64,000 nucleotides of DNA. Origin: Ambrosia x helenae (lineage: Eukaryota > Streptophyta > Magnoliopsida > Asterales > Asteraceae). The notes beneath the pieces are model-generated. The model ran no database searches, was not told the DNA's origin, and worked only from the letters and a program-made list of their open reading frames with translations. The first letter of the stretch is position 1. The number at the start of each line of letters is the position of its first letter. A program made the translations under genes and the position numbers. The DNA is taken from contig JAUTDX010000759.1 in the NCBI GenBank assembly GCA_030844895.1, forward strand, positions 1 through 64,000, given 5' to 3'. Shown piece after piece: positions 1 to 12,123 of the stretch.

Positions 1-1922
1 CCATCTCAAAATGTAACCCACCTTATAAAACCTAATAAAACCCAATTGAATGCTTAGACCTTTGAGTGCCCATGAAGTGTATATGTATCCTCCCCTTCTC
101 ATGTCTTAAAAAGCTATGCTTTCCTATTCTTCTCATTTGCAGCCATAAAGAAATAGAATACGCTTCCCATTTTAAGGTTTCCCATTCCTCTCATCAGCAT
201 CCATGGAGACGTCGAAGCCTTCAAACATGCTTGGTGAGTATCTTTTGCTTCAGATCGTCTTCTTCCATTAACCAACATCAATGACGGTATAGACATACTT
301 CTCGATTTGGATATGGATCTGATTCGAAGGTTTGATTACACAAATTTGTTCCTTTTTTCTAAATTAGCACATGGATACGGTCCAGAAGTAATTATCGTGA
401 ATGTTAAATGCACATGTGGTTTTCAAATTGCTTATTGTTAATTGTTATGTTCATGTAAATAAGTTTGTGCAGATTCGATTCGTTAACTTGTTTTAGCAAA
501 TCATTAAAGACGTTCTGAGGATTTTATTCGGTGTATAAATGCATTCAATGGTTTTTTTAGCTTCAATTAAAAGTGTGATAATTGATGGTAATTGTAGATA
601 CAGATAATACTGGAAAACCAACTTATCACAAGCAATACCAAATAAGATTTTCCATTGGGGTTGGTGGTCCAGTGGTAAGGCAAAGCCTTTTAATACACTA
701 AAAGTGTGAGGTCTTGAGTTCAAGTCTCACAAGGAGCAAGAAATTCGCCTTTCAAAAAAAAAAAAAATACCACATAAGATTTAATTTTAAGGTAATTGAA
801 TATTGTGGACCGCTAAGAATTTTCTTACAATAGTTTTGTATATCAATATATAATTGAAGTTATGGGATTCTCAGTTGACTTTAACTTCCAATTTTTAAAT
901 TCTTTGCACTAAATATATGCAATTTTAAATTATATAAACTATACTTGTTCTTGTTCAGTTAATATTTTTTCCTTACTTATTTACATATGTGCAGAATTAT
1001 GCTGATGCAAGATTAATTGTAGTGGACCCATCAGAAACATGTAGTCAAAAAATTTATAACCAGTTGGTATGCTGCAAATCCCCTTTATTATTGTTTGTTT
1101 TCTTTGCAATATTTTCTTATTTTCTTATTTTGAAGTTACTTAAGGTTTGATTGCTTTGCATGAATCATGCTATTAGTTGTTGCCGGCCCTCTTAAATATT
1201 TATGATTTTAACTTGTCAACCCACACTACAACCTATAGAAAATTACTTTTTATGAACCGATATTTAACATTATAAACCTTTTGTAGGTTAATAAATAGGT
1301 CCACACATTATTTATTCAGAGTACGCTAACTTTCTAAATGGTAATCTATACTTGGACAGTTTAAACAATTAGGTAACATCTCTCATTCAAGCATATTCTA
1401 TTCTTTGAGTGCAAATCATAGTAGAGTTTTTTGGTAGCCATTAACGTTATTTCAACATATGGCGCATTGCTTAACTATACCTTTTTTTCACAGTATCAAT
1501 TTTTTCTAAGTGTAGTTGTAGATCTCATCATTGTGCTAGCGGAAGTTTCAATAAGATTTGTTTTTATGTTTAGTTTTTAGCGATGTCTCGGGCATTGTAC
1601 TGACTGGAAGTGTTGTGTTAATCGGGTTTGTTCACAGGTCAAAAGAGGGTCACGGCCAGCTGATGAAACGGGTCATGTGGGTTAGGGTCATTGACGTTGA
1701 GATAGTTTAAATGTAACATGAGAATAGTGGAGTTGAATGGCAACCAAGTCAAATGCAACGGTGATAGGTTTCATATTTCAAAGAGTTATATTTATTTTTG
1801 TATTTAGAAGAGTCATTTTATAGAGTTTGACTTATGGATTGAGTTTGAAGGGCACTATGTTTGACATTTTAAAGTTACATATATTGTTTTTTCAAAATCC
1901 AAACTAGCGAGCATTCCTTTTA
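1..1922. other. Left intergenic stretch with little identifiable content
   Basis: No convincing gene is visible. A SINE lies at 651-765. A short exon-like open stretch at about 995-1065 follows a possible AG acceptor, but it cannot be joined to a neighbour and resembles nothing I recognise. The rest is AT-rich DNA without repeats I can define. Confidence 0.4.
651..765 (+). mobile_element. tRNA-derived SINE with target-site duplication
   Basis: The head looks tRNA-like, with an A-box-like GTCCAGTGGTAAGG and a B-box-like GAGTTCAAGTC. The body is short and ends in a run of about 14 A. Flanks 634-650 and 766-782 are 17-bp direct repeats differing at one base, as expected for LINE-driven insertion. 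Family not identified. Confidence 0.75.
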
Positions 1923-2086
1923 TCTATACTATATTATAAAGCATCTAGCAAAGATTCCAACCAAAATTAAATAATTACAACATTTTATTCTTATGTACAA
2001 CAACTTAATGAAGTTAGTAAGGGGCAAAATGGTTTTTTTACATGATAAATTAATTGATAAATATTATGTATATGAATTTTCATGAT

Positions 2087-2232
2087 TTAAAATTTGATCT
2101 AAGTAACTTATCTCGATTTTAGAGTTGAAATCCATTCGTGTTCCTCCTCATAAAAGCTTTAAAATTTGATCTAACTAACTTATCTCGCTTTTGAAGTTGA
2201 AATCCATTCATGTTCCTCCTCATAAAAGCATT
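2087..2232. repeat. Tandem duplication of a ~70-bp unit
   Basis: Two adjacent copies of a unit containing AAAATTTGATCTAA, AACTTATCTCG and GTTCCTCCTCATAAAAGC. They differ at a few positions and lie just inside the first Helitron-like 5' terminus. Confidence 0.8.
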
Positions 2233-2906
2233 AGATCCTTAGTTAACTTTTAACCTTTTGAGTTTTTATTGTAAACCTACAGATAACCTTAACTATTGAT
2301 CACTATTAAACTTGATTATTTTAATATTAATATATTATTATTATTAAAATCTTAAATCTATACTATATTATAAAATATTTGGGAATGATTCTCGAAAAGT
2401 TAAGTAATTACAACATTATACGCTTGTGGTACAATGCTCAATTAAGTTGGTAAGGGGGTATTATTGTCTTTCTACAATAAAATAAAAGAGATCGATTTTA
2501 ACTTAAAATGTATTATTTATTATGATTAGGTTGACCCAACAGCTCCACCTCCTCTCCATGTACGTTTCAGGCCAATTTCTTTGTTTGGTATTCCATCCAT
2601 GGCTAGCAACCGTTCCACTTCTCTCGATTCACATTTTAGTAACCGGCAAAACTCCATGATTTGGATTAGATATCATGAAGACTATTAAATTCTAATCCAT
2701 AACCGATGAAACCACATGGATTTAAGCAACACCACTAACAAATTCTTACACCTATCTCCTTAGGACCTGGAGTTATCAAGCTCTCGGTTATCGTCACCTT
2801 CATCCTTCCTTACCGATTTGTTTAGATGTCGCCATTAGGTATTACAACAAACATTGCTTCATCTTTTTATTTTTATTTCTATTAACACATTCAGACATTT
2901 TTACAT

Positions 2907-3075
2907 TTGTTTGCAAACATCTGCATAAATAATCGTGATTATCAAAGATCAACAGTGAAAGGCAAGGATGTTGGAGATGACTCACATGGTGGTTTCCCTA
3001 TTCTTGAAGCTGTACGAAATGGTTTATGTTCTAATTTCAAAACGAATTGTCCACGTTTTGCTGATTATAATGATG
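2907..3075 (+). other. Exon-like open stretch, possibly a captured gene fragment
   Basis: An open frame with ordinary amino-acid composition (it includes KGKDVGDDSHGGFPILEAV) runs up to a plausible GT donor (GATGAAG/GTAACC) near 3078. Beyond that the frame becomes low-complexity and hydrophobic, as introns do. I do not recognise the protein. It lies inside the Helitron-like block, and Helitrons often capture exons, so a captured fragment is the simplest inference. Confidence 0.35.
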
Positions 3076-3413
3076 AAGGTAACCACTTTTGTTACTTTTG
3101 CAAAAAAAATTTTTGTTACTATAGTTCTTTCTTTCTTGGTTCTTTACTTGGTTTTCAACCTTTTGTTCTCTTATTTATTTTTAAATATTTTATTTTCTAC
3201 ATATTTTTCTATGGCACACATAGCTTGGCGGCTCAGTAGTCGAAATTGGGTTACTGGCTTTAATAAAGTCGAGACTATAATTAGAGTTATAATGAGAAAC
3301 AAAACTTTTCATAATCACAAATCATATTTAAATTATGCATGAGCAGAATGACTCATGTATTGATTTAACATAGTCATATTTTTTTTCGACTTATCTTATT
3401 CTTGTTTAAATCT

Positions 3414-3476
3414 TCACCAAAATATTCATATATGAGTCAAATTAACCAAAATATTCACATATGAGTCAAATTAACC
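3414..3476. repeat. Tandem duplication of a ~31-bp unit
   Basis: The unit ACCAAAATATTCA(T/C)ATATG followed by AGTCAAATTA occurs twice head to tail, with one difference. Confidence 0.75.
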
Positions 3477-5375
3477 ACATTGTTAATCTAAGATGATTCC
3501 ATCATACGTTAATTAATATGATTTAACGCATCATTTTGGTTAAAAAATAAGATATATAGGTAATGTTATGTAACAAGTGGAGATAACCATGAAGGCGTTT
3601 TAAAATGATTCTACACTTGTTATTAGGGTACGTCATAATTGTAGACGACAAAAATTATCAAATTTACAGCACATGATCTGGCTGGTTAACGATGTTGATG
3701 TTATCTTTTAAAATTGGTTTTAGTTTTATACACATATGGTTGGACTTGATTTGATGGTATTTTTTTGAGAAGCACATGAAGTAAGTGAGAGAAACAAAAT
3801 TTTGTAATTTTCAAAGAGTGTATTTTTATAAATACTTTATTAGTTTCATATATTATGAAAATAAATTATACGAATAAAACTACTAACAAAAATACACCCA
3901 ATTGAATGTTGTAATCCTTAAAACCCCACAATGCTCTTCATTCACCTTCACTATGTTATTTTTTTATGAAAGTGGTTAAAAATATAATATATGAATATTT
4001 GGTAAAATGGTGGCCCTTTGTGCTAATTCATATCACCAAAAGAAGAATACCATCCAGTATTCATGGCCTGACTTGAATACTTTTTTTTATTATTATTTTG
4101 TTGTTGGAATATCCTAACAATTTCTTGTATATATTCTTTTAGTTCAAGTTGTAACAAAGTTTCTTGTTACATTACTTATGTTCGGAAGCTAAGCATTGGT
4201 CTATGCATTATGTGTTGGTTGGTTTCACTTAAATTTACAAATTTAAATTAGTGGATTTTGTGTGAATACCAGTTTAAATTACTAGATTTGTGTGATTGCC
4301 ACCCATCACCACCACCTACCCATTGCCACCAACACGACCATTACCTCACCACTTACACGTCGTTTTTGCAACTAGCCACTATAAAAAGAAATAAGAAATG
4401 TAGCGGGAGAACACTATTTTGGAACATCTTTGTCATTCCTAAGATCGACCACTTTGTAAAAATTGTACATCTACATGTATCATGACCACTTTAAAAATAC
4501 TGTTTTCAGATATAGCAATTAATGACTATCATGGTTTGAACATTGGAATAATTATAATGTTTTTTTTCTACATGTAATGTAGGACAACAAAAGAACAAAG
4601 TACAACCGATATAAAATTTTGATGGGCAAAAGGAAGTACTAATAATTGAAGTGCCCGCAGTTTTGCTTGATTAACAGAAAGAGAAATAGAGAATTTTGGA
4701 TCAAATGTATTAATTAGTGAAGGTTCTATTGGAAGGGCTTGCCAATGATAGTGAAGAAGAGTGATGTTTACTTAAAAAGACGTCCATGAAATTTTATTCC
4801 ACCAAATGTACTTGTAAGATGGTTTTTTTTCCTCTATTATTTCTCTTGACATAAATTTTATGATTTCATACCACTAGGCTTGCTAGCTATATTCATTTAA
4901 GTGAATTAAGGTATTGGCTTATTTCCATGTCACGTGCTTTCACCTATTATGATCCATTCATGGTAAGCCGACAGTCTATATGGTTTGAGACTTTGAGATA
5001 ACGGTACGGATTTGGCAATTTCAATATTCGGTCAACAGTTTATAACCTGGATCGAGGTTGTGTAAAGTGTAAACACCCGTTTATTTTTTATACATATTCT
5101 TTTTGGATTGTGGTTATGTTCAGAATTCACCCACAAATCCCACACACGTGCCACAAACCCCAACAACTAGAAGGCGACAAAACAGATACACCCGCTGCAA
5201 CGCACAGACATTCACAATAGTAACATAATAACAGTTCAAACAACAATTGTTCTAGCTCAAATGTGTTTTAATATATAACTGATGCGTGTGGTTTAATTGT
5301 TTTATTCATCATCTCCCATATCCATTTATTATCCCAAAGTTGATATATTTAGTTTTTGAGTAGAGAATCATAACA

Positions 5376-5520
5376 CAACAACAACAACAACAACCAAGCC
5401 CGGTAAATCCCTCAAATAGCAAAGCTATTTGTAGGGTCTGGGGAGAGTGAGATGTGGGCAAACCTTACCTCTACCATTGGGGGTAGAGAGGCTGCTTCCA
5501 GAGAGACTCTCGGCTCATTG
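5376..5520 (-). mobile_element. Au-type SINE
   Basis: On the minus strand it starts with a tRNA-like head (GAGCCGAGAGTCTCTCTGG), continues through the conserved GGTAGAGGTAAGG stretch and ends in a GTT repeat, as Au SINEs do. A perfect 15-bp duplication TAGAGAATCATAACA flanks it at 5361-5375 and 5521-5535. Confidence 0.85.
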
Positions 5521-5914
5521 TAGAGAATCATAACAAAATGTTTAAAGTACATGATAGTCTCGTTGATTTTAAGAAAATTTGAAAATAATTTATAAGTATA
5601 AGAAATTACACAGACCGTTAAACTTTAGCAATTTGTAACACTTTTAGTTTCATATGTCATCTAATTTCAGGGGCTAAAAGTGTTCCAAATTGCAAAGGTT
5701 TTAACAAAAAGTGATACAAAGTGCAAAAGTTTATACTATATTTATAATATTTCATACTTAAAAGACAATTTCTAAAATTTTATAAAATCTCAAAAGCTAT
5801 CATGTACTTTAATCTATCTAAATAAATAGAACTTAATAATTGAAAACCTTCATATACTACCACACTCTATCCATCATTAAATATAACTTATCTAATTTAT
5901 TATATATATATATA

Positions 5915-6241
5915 GGATTAGGTTCAAATGAAAACCACTCCTTCGTGTAAGAACCGCGAGAACCCCGACGTAAAATGTGAATTTAAAATTTTTTTTTCAC
6001 ACCGGTGTAAAAACGGGTAACCTCGACGTAAAAAAAATAAAAATAAAAAAAAATAATTTTACAGCGGTGTAAACGACCATGGCCCACCCTATTTTGTCTT
6101 ATTAGGCAAGGGAATATTCCCTTTTCTTTTTTATTCAACTTTAATTGTGGACCACAAATCTTTTTTGATTAAAATAAGTGTGTGGTGGAAAAGGTGGTTC
6201 CTTAGTTCTTGCATGAAAGTGTGGTTTTCATTTTAACCTTT

Positions 6242-6243
<2 letters not shown>
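5915..6243. mobile_element. MITE inserted in a TA microsatellite
   Basis: The ends are inverted repeats: GGATTAGGTTCAAATGAAAA at the left, and GGAAAGGTTAAAATGAAAAC as the complement of the right end. Both sides abut (TA)n tracts, which implies insertion into a TA microsatellite. There is no coding capacity. Confidence 0.65.

Positions 6244-6280
<37 letters not shown>
6244..6280. repeat. (TA)n microsatellite
   Basis: About 17 TA dinucleotides in a row, adjoining the right end of the MITE. Confidence 0.9.
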
Positions 6281-7035
6281 AATTGCAAGATTTCGTGTGA
6301 GACTGTTTTACTGTTACTCACAAATACAAGTGTGTAAAGCATCTTTTTGTTGCCGTACAACCATGTAAAGCAGGATTGTGACTATATATCTTTCCCCGTT
6401 CTCTCTCCTCTCCTCTAGAGTTTTCCTACCCTCATCTCTACCTTCCTCTTTCTGTCACCCATCATCGGCGGCGTCCTCTTCGCAACGTCGGCGAGGACAA
6501 ACAACACCAACCGCCCCCTTCTCTGTCACCAAACCGAAATCCTCTCCGGCCATCCACTCCGATCTTCTCTGTCAAAGACATCCCGACGGTAATGACGTGA
6601 AGTTGAAAACTACCGTAGCCTTTTGTCTTCTTCCTTTTAAAGCCTTATCATGTGAACTCACTAGCAGCAACGGAAATTTTTCAACCACAAAACGGATACC
6701 AGGTGGGTCGGACCCGAAAAGAACTTGTTAATAACTACGTAATAACTTATCTAATCATTTATTAATAACTCCGTTTATTTTTTTTGCTAAAAACTACATA
6801 AGCACTCACTAAACCAACTCTTCTGATTATTCTTTAATATCACTAAATCATTATTTTTATGATTTTTTTCCTTTTTTCCTTGCAAAGGTAACTCTTGCTA
6901 TATATTATTCTTCTCAATGGACATTGTTTTCATCGTTTTTTTATTATTATCAGTAAAAAGTAATAACACCAGAAAATTAGAATGAGATGACATAGGTGTA
7001 TTATTATTTTGTAAAAGATAATTATATATATCCTA

Positions 7036-7087
7036 TGAAAGAAGGAACACTTCTACAGTACTATGAAAGAAGGAACACTTCTACAGT
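7036..7087. repeat. Tandem duplication of a 27-bp unit
   Basis: TATGAAAGAAGGAACACTTC followed by TACAGTA occurs twice in succession. Confidence 0.8.
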
Positions 7088-7552
7088 TTTAAATTGTGAT
7101 TGGTTTGGAACGGCGGCGGCACCCTATTGATGCCATTATTTTAGATTAAACCGCTCAAAAAATGGGCCACACAACCGCCCAGAAAAAGGGCCCAAAAATG
7201 TATTAAACCCGCCCAAAAATTGTTGCCCATAAACGCCCAGAAACATTATGTCTCTTACTTTCATTTTGCTTTCAATATGATTTATTTTTGCATTGTCAGA
7301 AACTTTGAAACATCACAAAAACCACCAGCCTATATCGGAAAATTGTGGGCTCAATAAAAGGCAACACAAGTGTTGTAATCTTAAGGCTGGTCTGGAACTT
7401 AATGGTCCGCGAGTATTTTTGTGAAACCCATACGAGAATAACATTCACCTTAATGTTATCTATACTGTCCACCAAACCCTCAACAGCATTGCACGTAACA
7501 TGTATGCACAACAGCCACGTCCGTGACGAAGCACGGGCCAACTAACACCTAG

Positions 7553-8528
7553 TTAAAATTAAAGAACAGAAGTTTAATTTATTGTAAAGTAGCATTTTTT
7601 TTTCTTTAAGGCTTTCTAATTAATTAATTGTTATTATTTTTTTTATTTTTAAATAAGTTTATTATTTTGATATGTTTATTTAATAGACAGGTTCATATAT
7701 GCACTAAATTAATATATAACATAACATATATACATACAAATGTGAATCTTAAAACAATGAGCAAATAAAATTATTCATAATAGGACAGTAAAAAAAACTC
7801 AATTCACTAAATCTCAGACACATTTAAGGATAAAATATATCTTTTGTTTTTAATTTTGCAGGTGTGTTTTAAGTAAATATTTTATTTGATTATGATATTA
7901 AATAAAAGTCTGAAAAATGTGTTGAATAAATTAATGAAGGAGAGAATGAATCTTATGTAATTAATTAGTCAAAAGTAATCAAAATGTAATTAATTCTATA
8001 AGGTAGGTGAAGCTTATGTAATTAATTAGGATACTGGGTTTTATACACTCCGTGACATCAAATTCTAGGGGTGTGACATCACATTCTAGGGTATATGGTA
8101 GCCTTCTATTGATGTGTGATGTGGGTCAGGGTGTATGATTCTTAAGTAATTAGGGGTGTATGATTCCTAAATACCATTTAGAATAAGAGTTCTAGGTTTC
8201 ATACACCTTATGACATCATATTTTAAAAATGTGACATCACATTCTAAGGTATGTGGCGACCTCCTATTGATGCATGATCTGGGTGTAACATTTCTATTTG
8301 CACCCAAATTACATTCAGCAACTCTCAAACCTATCATTTTCATGTCATGATGTCATATTTTGGATCTAAGGAATATCTCGCGTCTAATACTCACATAGTG
8401 AATCTATTATAGGCCCACCATATCCGCGTACATTAGCACATCGCTGATGTGAACACCAACGTGCTCGTTATCACCAACAGTTACGCAGCCAGCTCACCAA
8501 CAACAAAGCTTCCTTTATCTCTTATTTA

Positions 8529-8560
<32 letters not shown>

Positions 8561-8732
8561 TTAACGTCTAACAAAGACTAACCACCGGGTATGCCTATAA
8601 AAAAGCTACCCACGCCTATAATCATAGACAGCGCCAATGACCTAGTCTATCACCAATTCTAAGGAAAACCCGCCGCCCTAAGCCTACCGCGATAAACCCT
8701 CTAGCTCACATATAACATTTTGTCCAGAACTA
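7553..8732. other. Intergenic DNA with a spaced direct repeat
   Basis: No gene is seen. Two related ~90-bp blocks lie at 8040-8130 and 8190-8285, sharing GTGACATCACATTCTA and CTATTGATG. A (TTA)n tract lies at about 8530-8563. Confidence 0.6.
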
Positions 8733-9063
8733 GGGTATGTTTAGCAAAGAGCTTTTAAAAGTTTCGAGCTTCAAGCTTTTAAGTCAATAAAAAACCTTGT
8801 TTGATTGAATAAGTTTGAAGCTTTTACGTTCGGAGAAAAAACTCTATATTAAAACGCTACTAGTACTAGCGTTTAAGAAAAATCTCATACTAGCTACAAG
8901 ATTTTAATGAGTAAAATGACATAAACACTCATTTTACAATAAGAAAACATGCATACAAGCTTTTAAATATGCCCATTTTCATAATTGTTATACATTTTAT
9001 CTGCCAAACACCAAAACATATTTAAAAAACTACAGCTATCAGCTAGTTTTGCTAAACATACCC
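8733..9063. mobile_element. Tourist-like (PIF/Harbinger-type) MITE upstream of gene 1
   Basis: Terminal inverted repeats are GGGTATGTTTAGCAAA and its complement TTTTGCTAAACATACCC. A 3-bp CTA duplication lies on each side. It ends about 190 bp before the start codon of the sarcosine-oxidase-like gene and may lie in its promoter. Confidence 0.75.
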
Positions 9064-9173
9064 CTACACCCGTCATAGAAACAAATCAATTCGACATTAA
9101 TAAACATTAATAATAATTTGATTCCAATTATTATATAACCAGATATAGCTAAATGATTACAAATTGATTCCGC

Positions 9174-9180
9174 TATATAT
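9174..9180 (+). promoter_or_regulatory. Possible TATA box of the sarcosine-oxidase-like gene
   Basis: TATATAT lies about 75 bases before the ATG, with a pyrimidine-rich stretch after it. Spacing fits a short 5' UTR, but in AT-rich DNA this is weak evidence. Confidence 0.35.
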
Positions 9181-9254
9181 CTTCTTCACCTTCATTTCAA
9201 AACATACACAACTGTTCCATTAACCTTTTCCAATCACCAAACCAATCACTAAAC

Positions 9255-12123
9255 ATGGAACAAACAAATCAATTCGACATAATAATAATCGGAGCAGGCG
9301 TCATGGGAAGCTCAGCAGCCTATCAGTCTGCAAAACAAGGCCACAAAACCTTACTCCTCGAGCAATTTGACTTCCTCCATTACCGCGGTTCATCACACGG
9401 TGAATCACGTACCATTCGATCAACATACCCAGAATCATACTACCCACCAATGTCAATTGAGTCAGAAAGCCTTTGGAAACAAGCCGAGTTAGAAATCGGT
9501 TACAACGTGTTTTTTAAAACTAAACAGTTGGATATAGGTCCCACTGGAAGCAGTTCTCTCGTTGCAGTTATTAATAACTGTGACAAACATTTGATTGGTC
9601 ACCAGGTTTTGGATTGTTTTGAAGTGAAGAAATATTTGTCGTTTGAGGTTCCTGATGATTGGATTGGGGTTGTGACTGAGCTTGGAGGTGTGTTGAAGCC
9701 TACTAAAGCTGTTGCTATGTTTCAAACGTTGGCGGTTAAGTATGGAGGTGTGTTGAAAGATAAAATGGAAGTTGTTGGTGTTGACAAGGATGAGCATCGA
9801 GGTATTGTTTTTTTTTATTGTTTATTTTAAGGTGACGGTGTAAATGAGCCGAGCTGAGTGTGAGTTCGGTTAGGCTTGTTTAGCTTTAAGCCTTTAAGAG
9901 AGCTTGGACTCAAGCTTGGTTCGCTTAATTAAGGTTTTATTTTTAAACTGTAAAGTTTGAGTTCGGCTTGTTAGTGGTTTTTAAGCTTGAGATTGGCTGG
10001 GTTTTTTTTTTAATTTTTTTTAAAGAAACTAATTTTTATTTCATGACTGAGAAAATTACATTAAGATAACGGGCATGCGGACAACAAGTTGTGCCGTCAC
10101 CCCTTTCTGAATAGCAAACCCTAATCTACTAAAAACGTATATATTTATACATTCTTATACTTATTTACGTATATTATTAAAACTATATAAACGAAAAGCT
10201 CGTTTAGGCTTGCAGGCCAGCTCAAGCTTAAGCTCGATATTTAAAGCACGATCTCGTTTATTAAACGAGCCCCAATAAAAGTTCAAGCCCGTTTAAGCTT
10301 GGCTCCATTCAAGTTTTTAGCGAGCTGATCTAGAATAGCTCATGAGTGGCTCAACTCGTTTACGCCCAGTGGTGCAGCATAGTTGGGGCGGGGAGGAGCG
10401 GCCGACCCCCCGGATTTTCGCGCAGAAGTTTCGATTATATAGTATTCGTATATAAAAATTTGAAAATATGGGGTTTCAACCCCATTAAACTGGTTTTCGA
10501 CCCTCCGGTGACTTTCGACCCCCCAAACCTTCGAGTCAAGCTTCGCCACTGTTTACGCCCCTAATTTTAGGTTTGTTTGGTACGATAGAGTGAGTTTATT
10601 TTAGAAGATGGCTTAGTGCGAGAAGACTGAACACAACTGAATAAACCTATATATTTTTTATTTTACTACTTACATACAAATGTATGTTTTATAATAAAAC
10701 CCTTTTAAATTAGTTTCTTATATGTTTTATTAACTTTTTATAACACGTGTAGCTGATATAACTACATAAAACTTGTCTATGTGTAGGTTGTATAAATAAA
10801 CAAAATTTGGTCAAATTTTCTTCTTTATATTTCAAGGTACATGTATAAATTTAGCATTTCAACAATTTTGTTATATTTATAAAAATTTTAAGATTGAGAA
10901 AATAATTTATTTAACTTGTTCTCGCTATTCTCACATTAATCTGTCTTTTGAGTTAAAACATTTTTCGTTACCTATGATCTTTATCGTTAGTTGGTTAGTT
11001 TTATCACCAAAATTCATTGTGATTCTCGTAGGCTTCAAGCCTAAGGTGCACCAATTTCACCGCGCCACGAAATTCAACACCAAACTAGTCTAAAGTAGTC
11101 TAAACACCGGAAACGACTAGCCTAAAGTAGCCTAAAAACAAAGCCTCACATATTTACTATTTTACTCTACCCACCAATCAGACACACCCCTTAGATGTGG
11201 ACCCCACCCTTTCCCACTTTCTTTCTTCGGCGTGGGAAAACCGAGAATTCTAGCCTAAACAGGGGCCAGTGTAGCTGATTCGGCTACGAAGCTGATAACC
11301 CCAAGCCGCATGTGCCCAGTCCTCCATGAGAGAAAGGTGTTTTTCAGTAATTCAATACACAAAAATATTATTCACCAATTCATCTGGTTCTCTCTTTTCA
11401 ATTGTTTTAGGTGGAATTTTAGTGACTAGCAGATTGGGGGAAAAGTTTTGGGGGAAGAAATGTGTGATCACAGCAGGAGCATGGGTGAGTAAACTGGTTC
11501 AAAAGGTTAGCAATGGGTGCGTGAATTTGCCGATACAGCCAGTAGAAACAACTGTGTTTTACTGGAAAATTAAAGAAGGTAAAGAGGTTGATTTCACCAT
11601 AGGAGCAGGTTTTCCATCATTTGCAAGCTATGGAGAGCCTTATATATATGGAACACCGGCGTTGGAGTTCCCTGATCTGATCAAAATTGCAGTTCATGGT
11701 GGCCGAGAATGTGATCCGGATAAGAGGACATGGGGGGCTGCAGTAGGAGGTACAGAAGGGACAGCAAAGGTTGTTGGATATCTGAAAGAATGGATCAAAT
11801 CAAGATTTGGTGACCGAATCGACTGGGAAGGTGGACCAGTTATAAGTCAGTCTTGCTTGTATTCGTTAACACCGGATGGGGATTACATAATTGATTTCTT
11901 GGGTGGTGAGTTTAATGAAGATGTAGTGATTGCTGGTGGGTTTTCTGGTCATGGGTTCAAAATGGCTCCAGTGGTTGGGCGGATATTGTTGGATTTGGCT
12001 ATCGGTGGGAGAGCGGCTGCAGCCCGACGAGACGAAGAAATTAAACACTTTAAGATGGGAAGATTTGAAGGAAATCCTCGAGGAAATGTTAAATGTTTTG
12101 AAGACCAAGTTCGCCTTAGGTAG
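9255..12123 (+). CDS. Sarcosine oxidase-like FAD-dependent amine oxidase
   Basis: Two exons are read: 9255-9801 and 11411-12123, joined across a GT-AG intron in phase 1 to give 419 residues, close to the ~416 of the Arabidopsis homologue. Family members oxidise N-methylated amino acids such as sarcosine or pipecolate with FAD and O2, releasing H2O2, typically in peroxisomes. The Rossmann FAD motif GAGVMGSSAAYQ is at residues 13-24. The family motif SSHGESRTIR follows. Near the C terminus SQSCLYSLTPDGDYIID holds the Cys equivalent to the covalent flavin site of monomeric sarcosine oxidase, and GFSGHGFKMAPVVGRIL matches the conserved C-terminal FAD loop. The protein ends in VRLR, not an obvious PTS1. 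The 1.6-kb intron is filled with nested hAT-type elements. It is convergent with the HUA2-like gene. The exact substrate cannot be told from sequence. Confidence 0.9.
10060..10135 (-). mobile_element. Short remnant of a reverse-transcriptase element 3' end
   Basis: The complement reads GGGTTTGCTATTCAGAAAGG followed by the segment encoding the family's final LVxRxPVIL residues. It matches the ends of the larger copies at 43141-43855 and 45659-46227. Confidence 0.65.
10368..10551. mobile_element. Small hAT-type MITE nested in the larger one
   Basis: The ends CAGTGGTGCAGC and GCTTCGCCACTG are inverted repeats. A perfect 8-bp duplication TTTACGCC flanks it at 10360-10367 and 10552-10559. The ends and the GACCCCCC motifs match the larger element at 51302-52301, so they are the same family. 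Confidence 0.85.

Larger units (their letters stand above)
1923..7552 (+). mobile_element. Helitron-like block with two 5' termini and one 3' terminus
   Basis: Two related starts of the form TCTATACTATATTATAAA occur at 1923 and 2357, each preceded by A. Their next ~130 bases are recognisably similar. A Helitron-type 3' end lies at 7549-7552: a short hairpin (CCGTG, loop, CACGG), then CTAG followed by T. No Rep/helicase coding is visible, so any element is non-autonomous. It contains an exon-like open stretch (about 2907-3075), an Au-type SINE, a MITE in a TA tract and a UTR-like CT-rich stretch at 6390-6730. Which 5' end belongs to the 3' end is not settled, and the termini are short motifs that could be fortuitous. 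Confidence 0.5.
9833..10563. mobile_element. hAT-type element in the intron of gene 1
   Basis: The left end reads TGACGGTGTAAATGAG and the right end complements to TAGGGGCGTAAACGAG. The flanks ATTTTAAGG and ATTTTAGG look like a slightly decayed 8-bp duplication. It holds no transposase. It contains a remnant of a reverse-transcriptase element (10060-10135) and a second hAT element (10368-10551). Related ends occur at 31646-31997 and 37166-37469. Confidence 0.6.

Noticed and set aside
2968..3342. Hydrophobic 124-codon frame overlapping the exon-like stretch
   Set aside because: The hydrophobic part arises from T-rich, intron-like sequence, and the frame differs from the exon-like one.
6378..6731. 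117-codon frame starting in a CT-rich stretch
   Set aside because: Ser/Pro-rich composition is that of a translated CT-rich leader. No homology recognised; it lies in the Helitron-like block.
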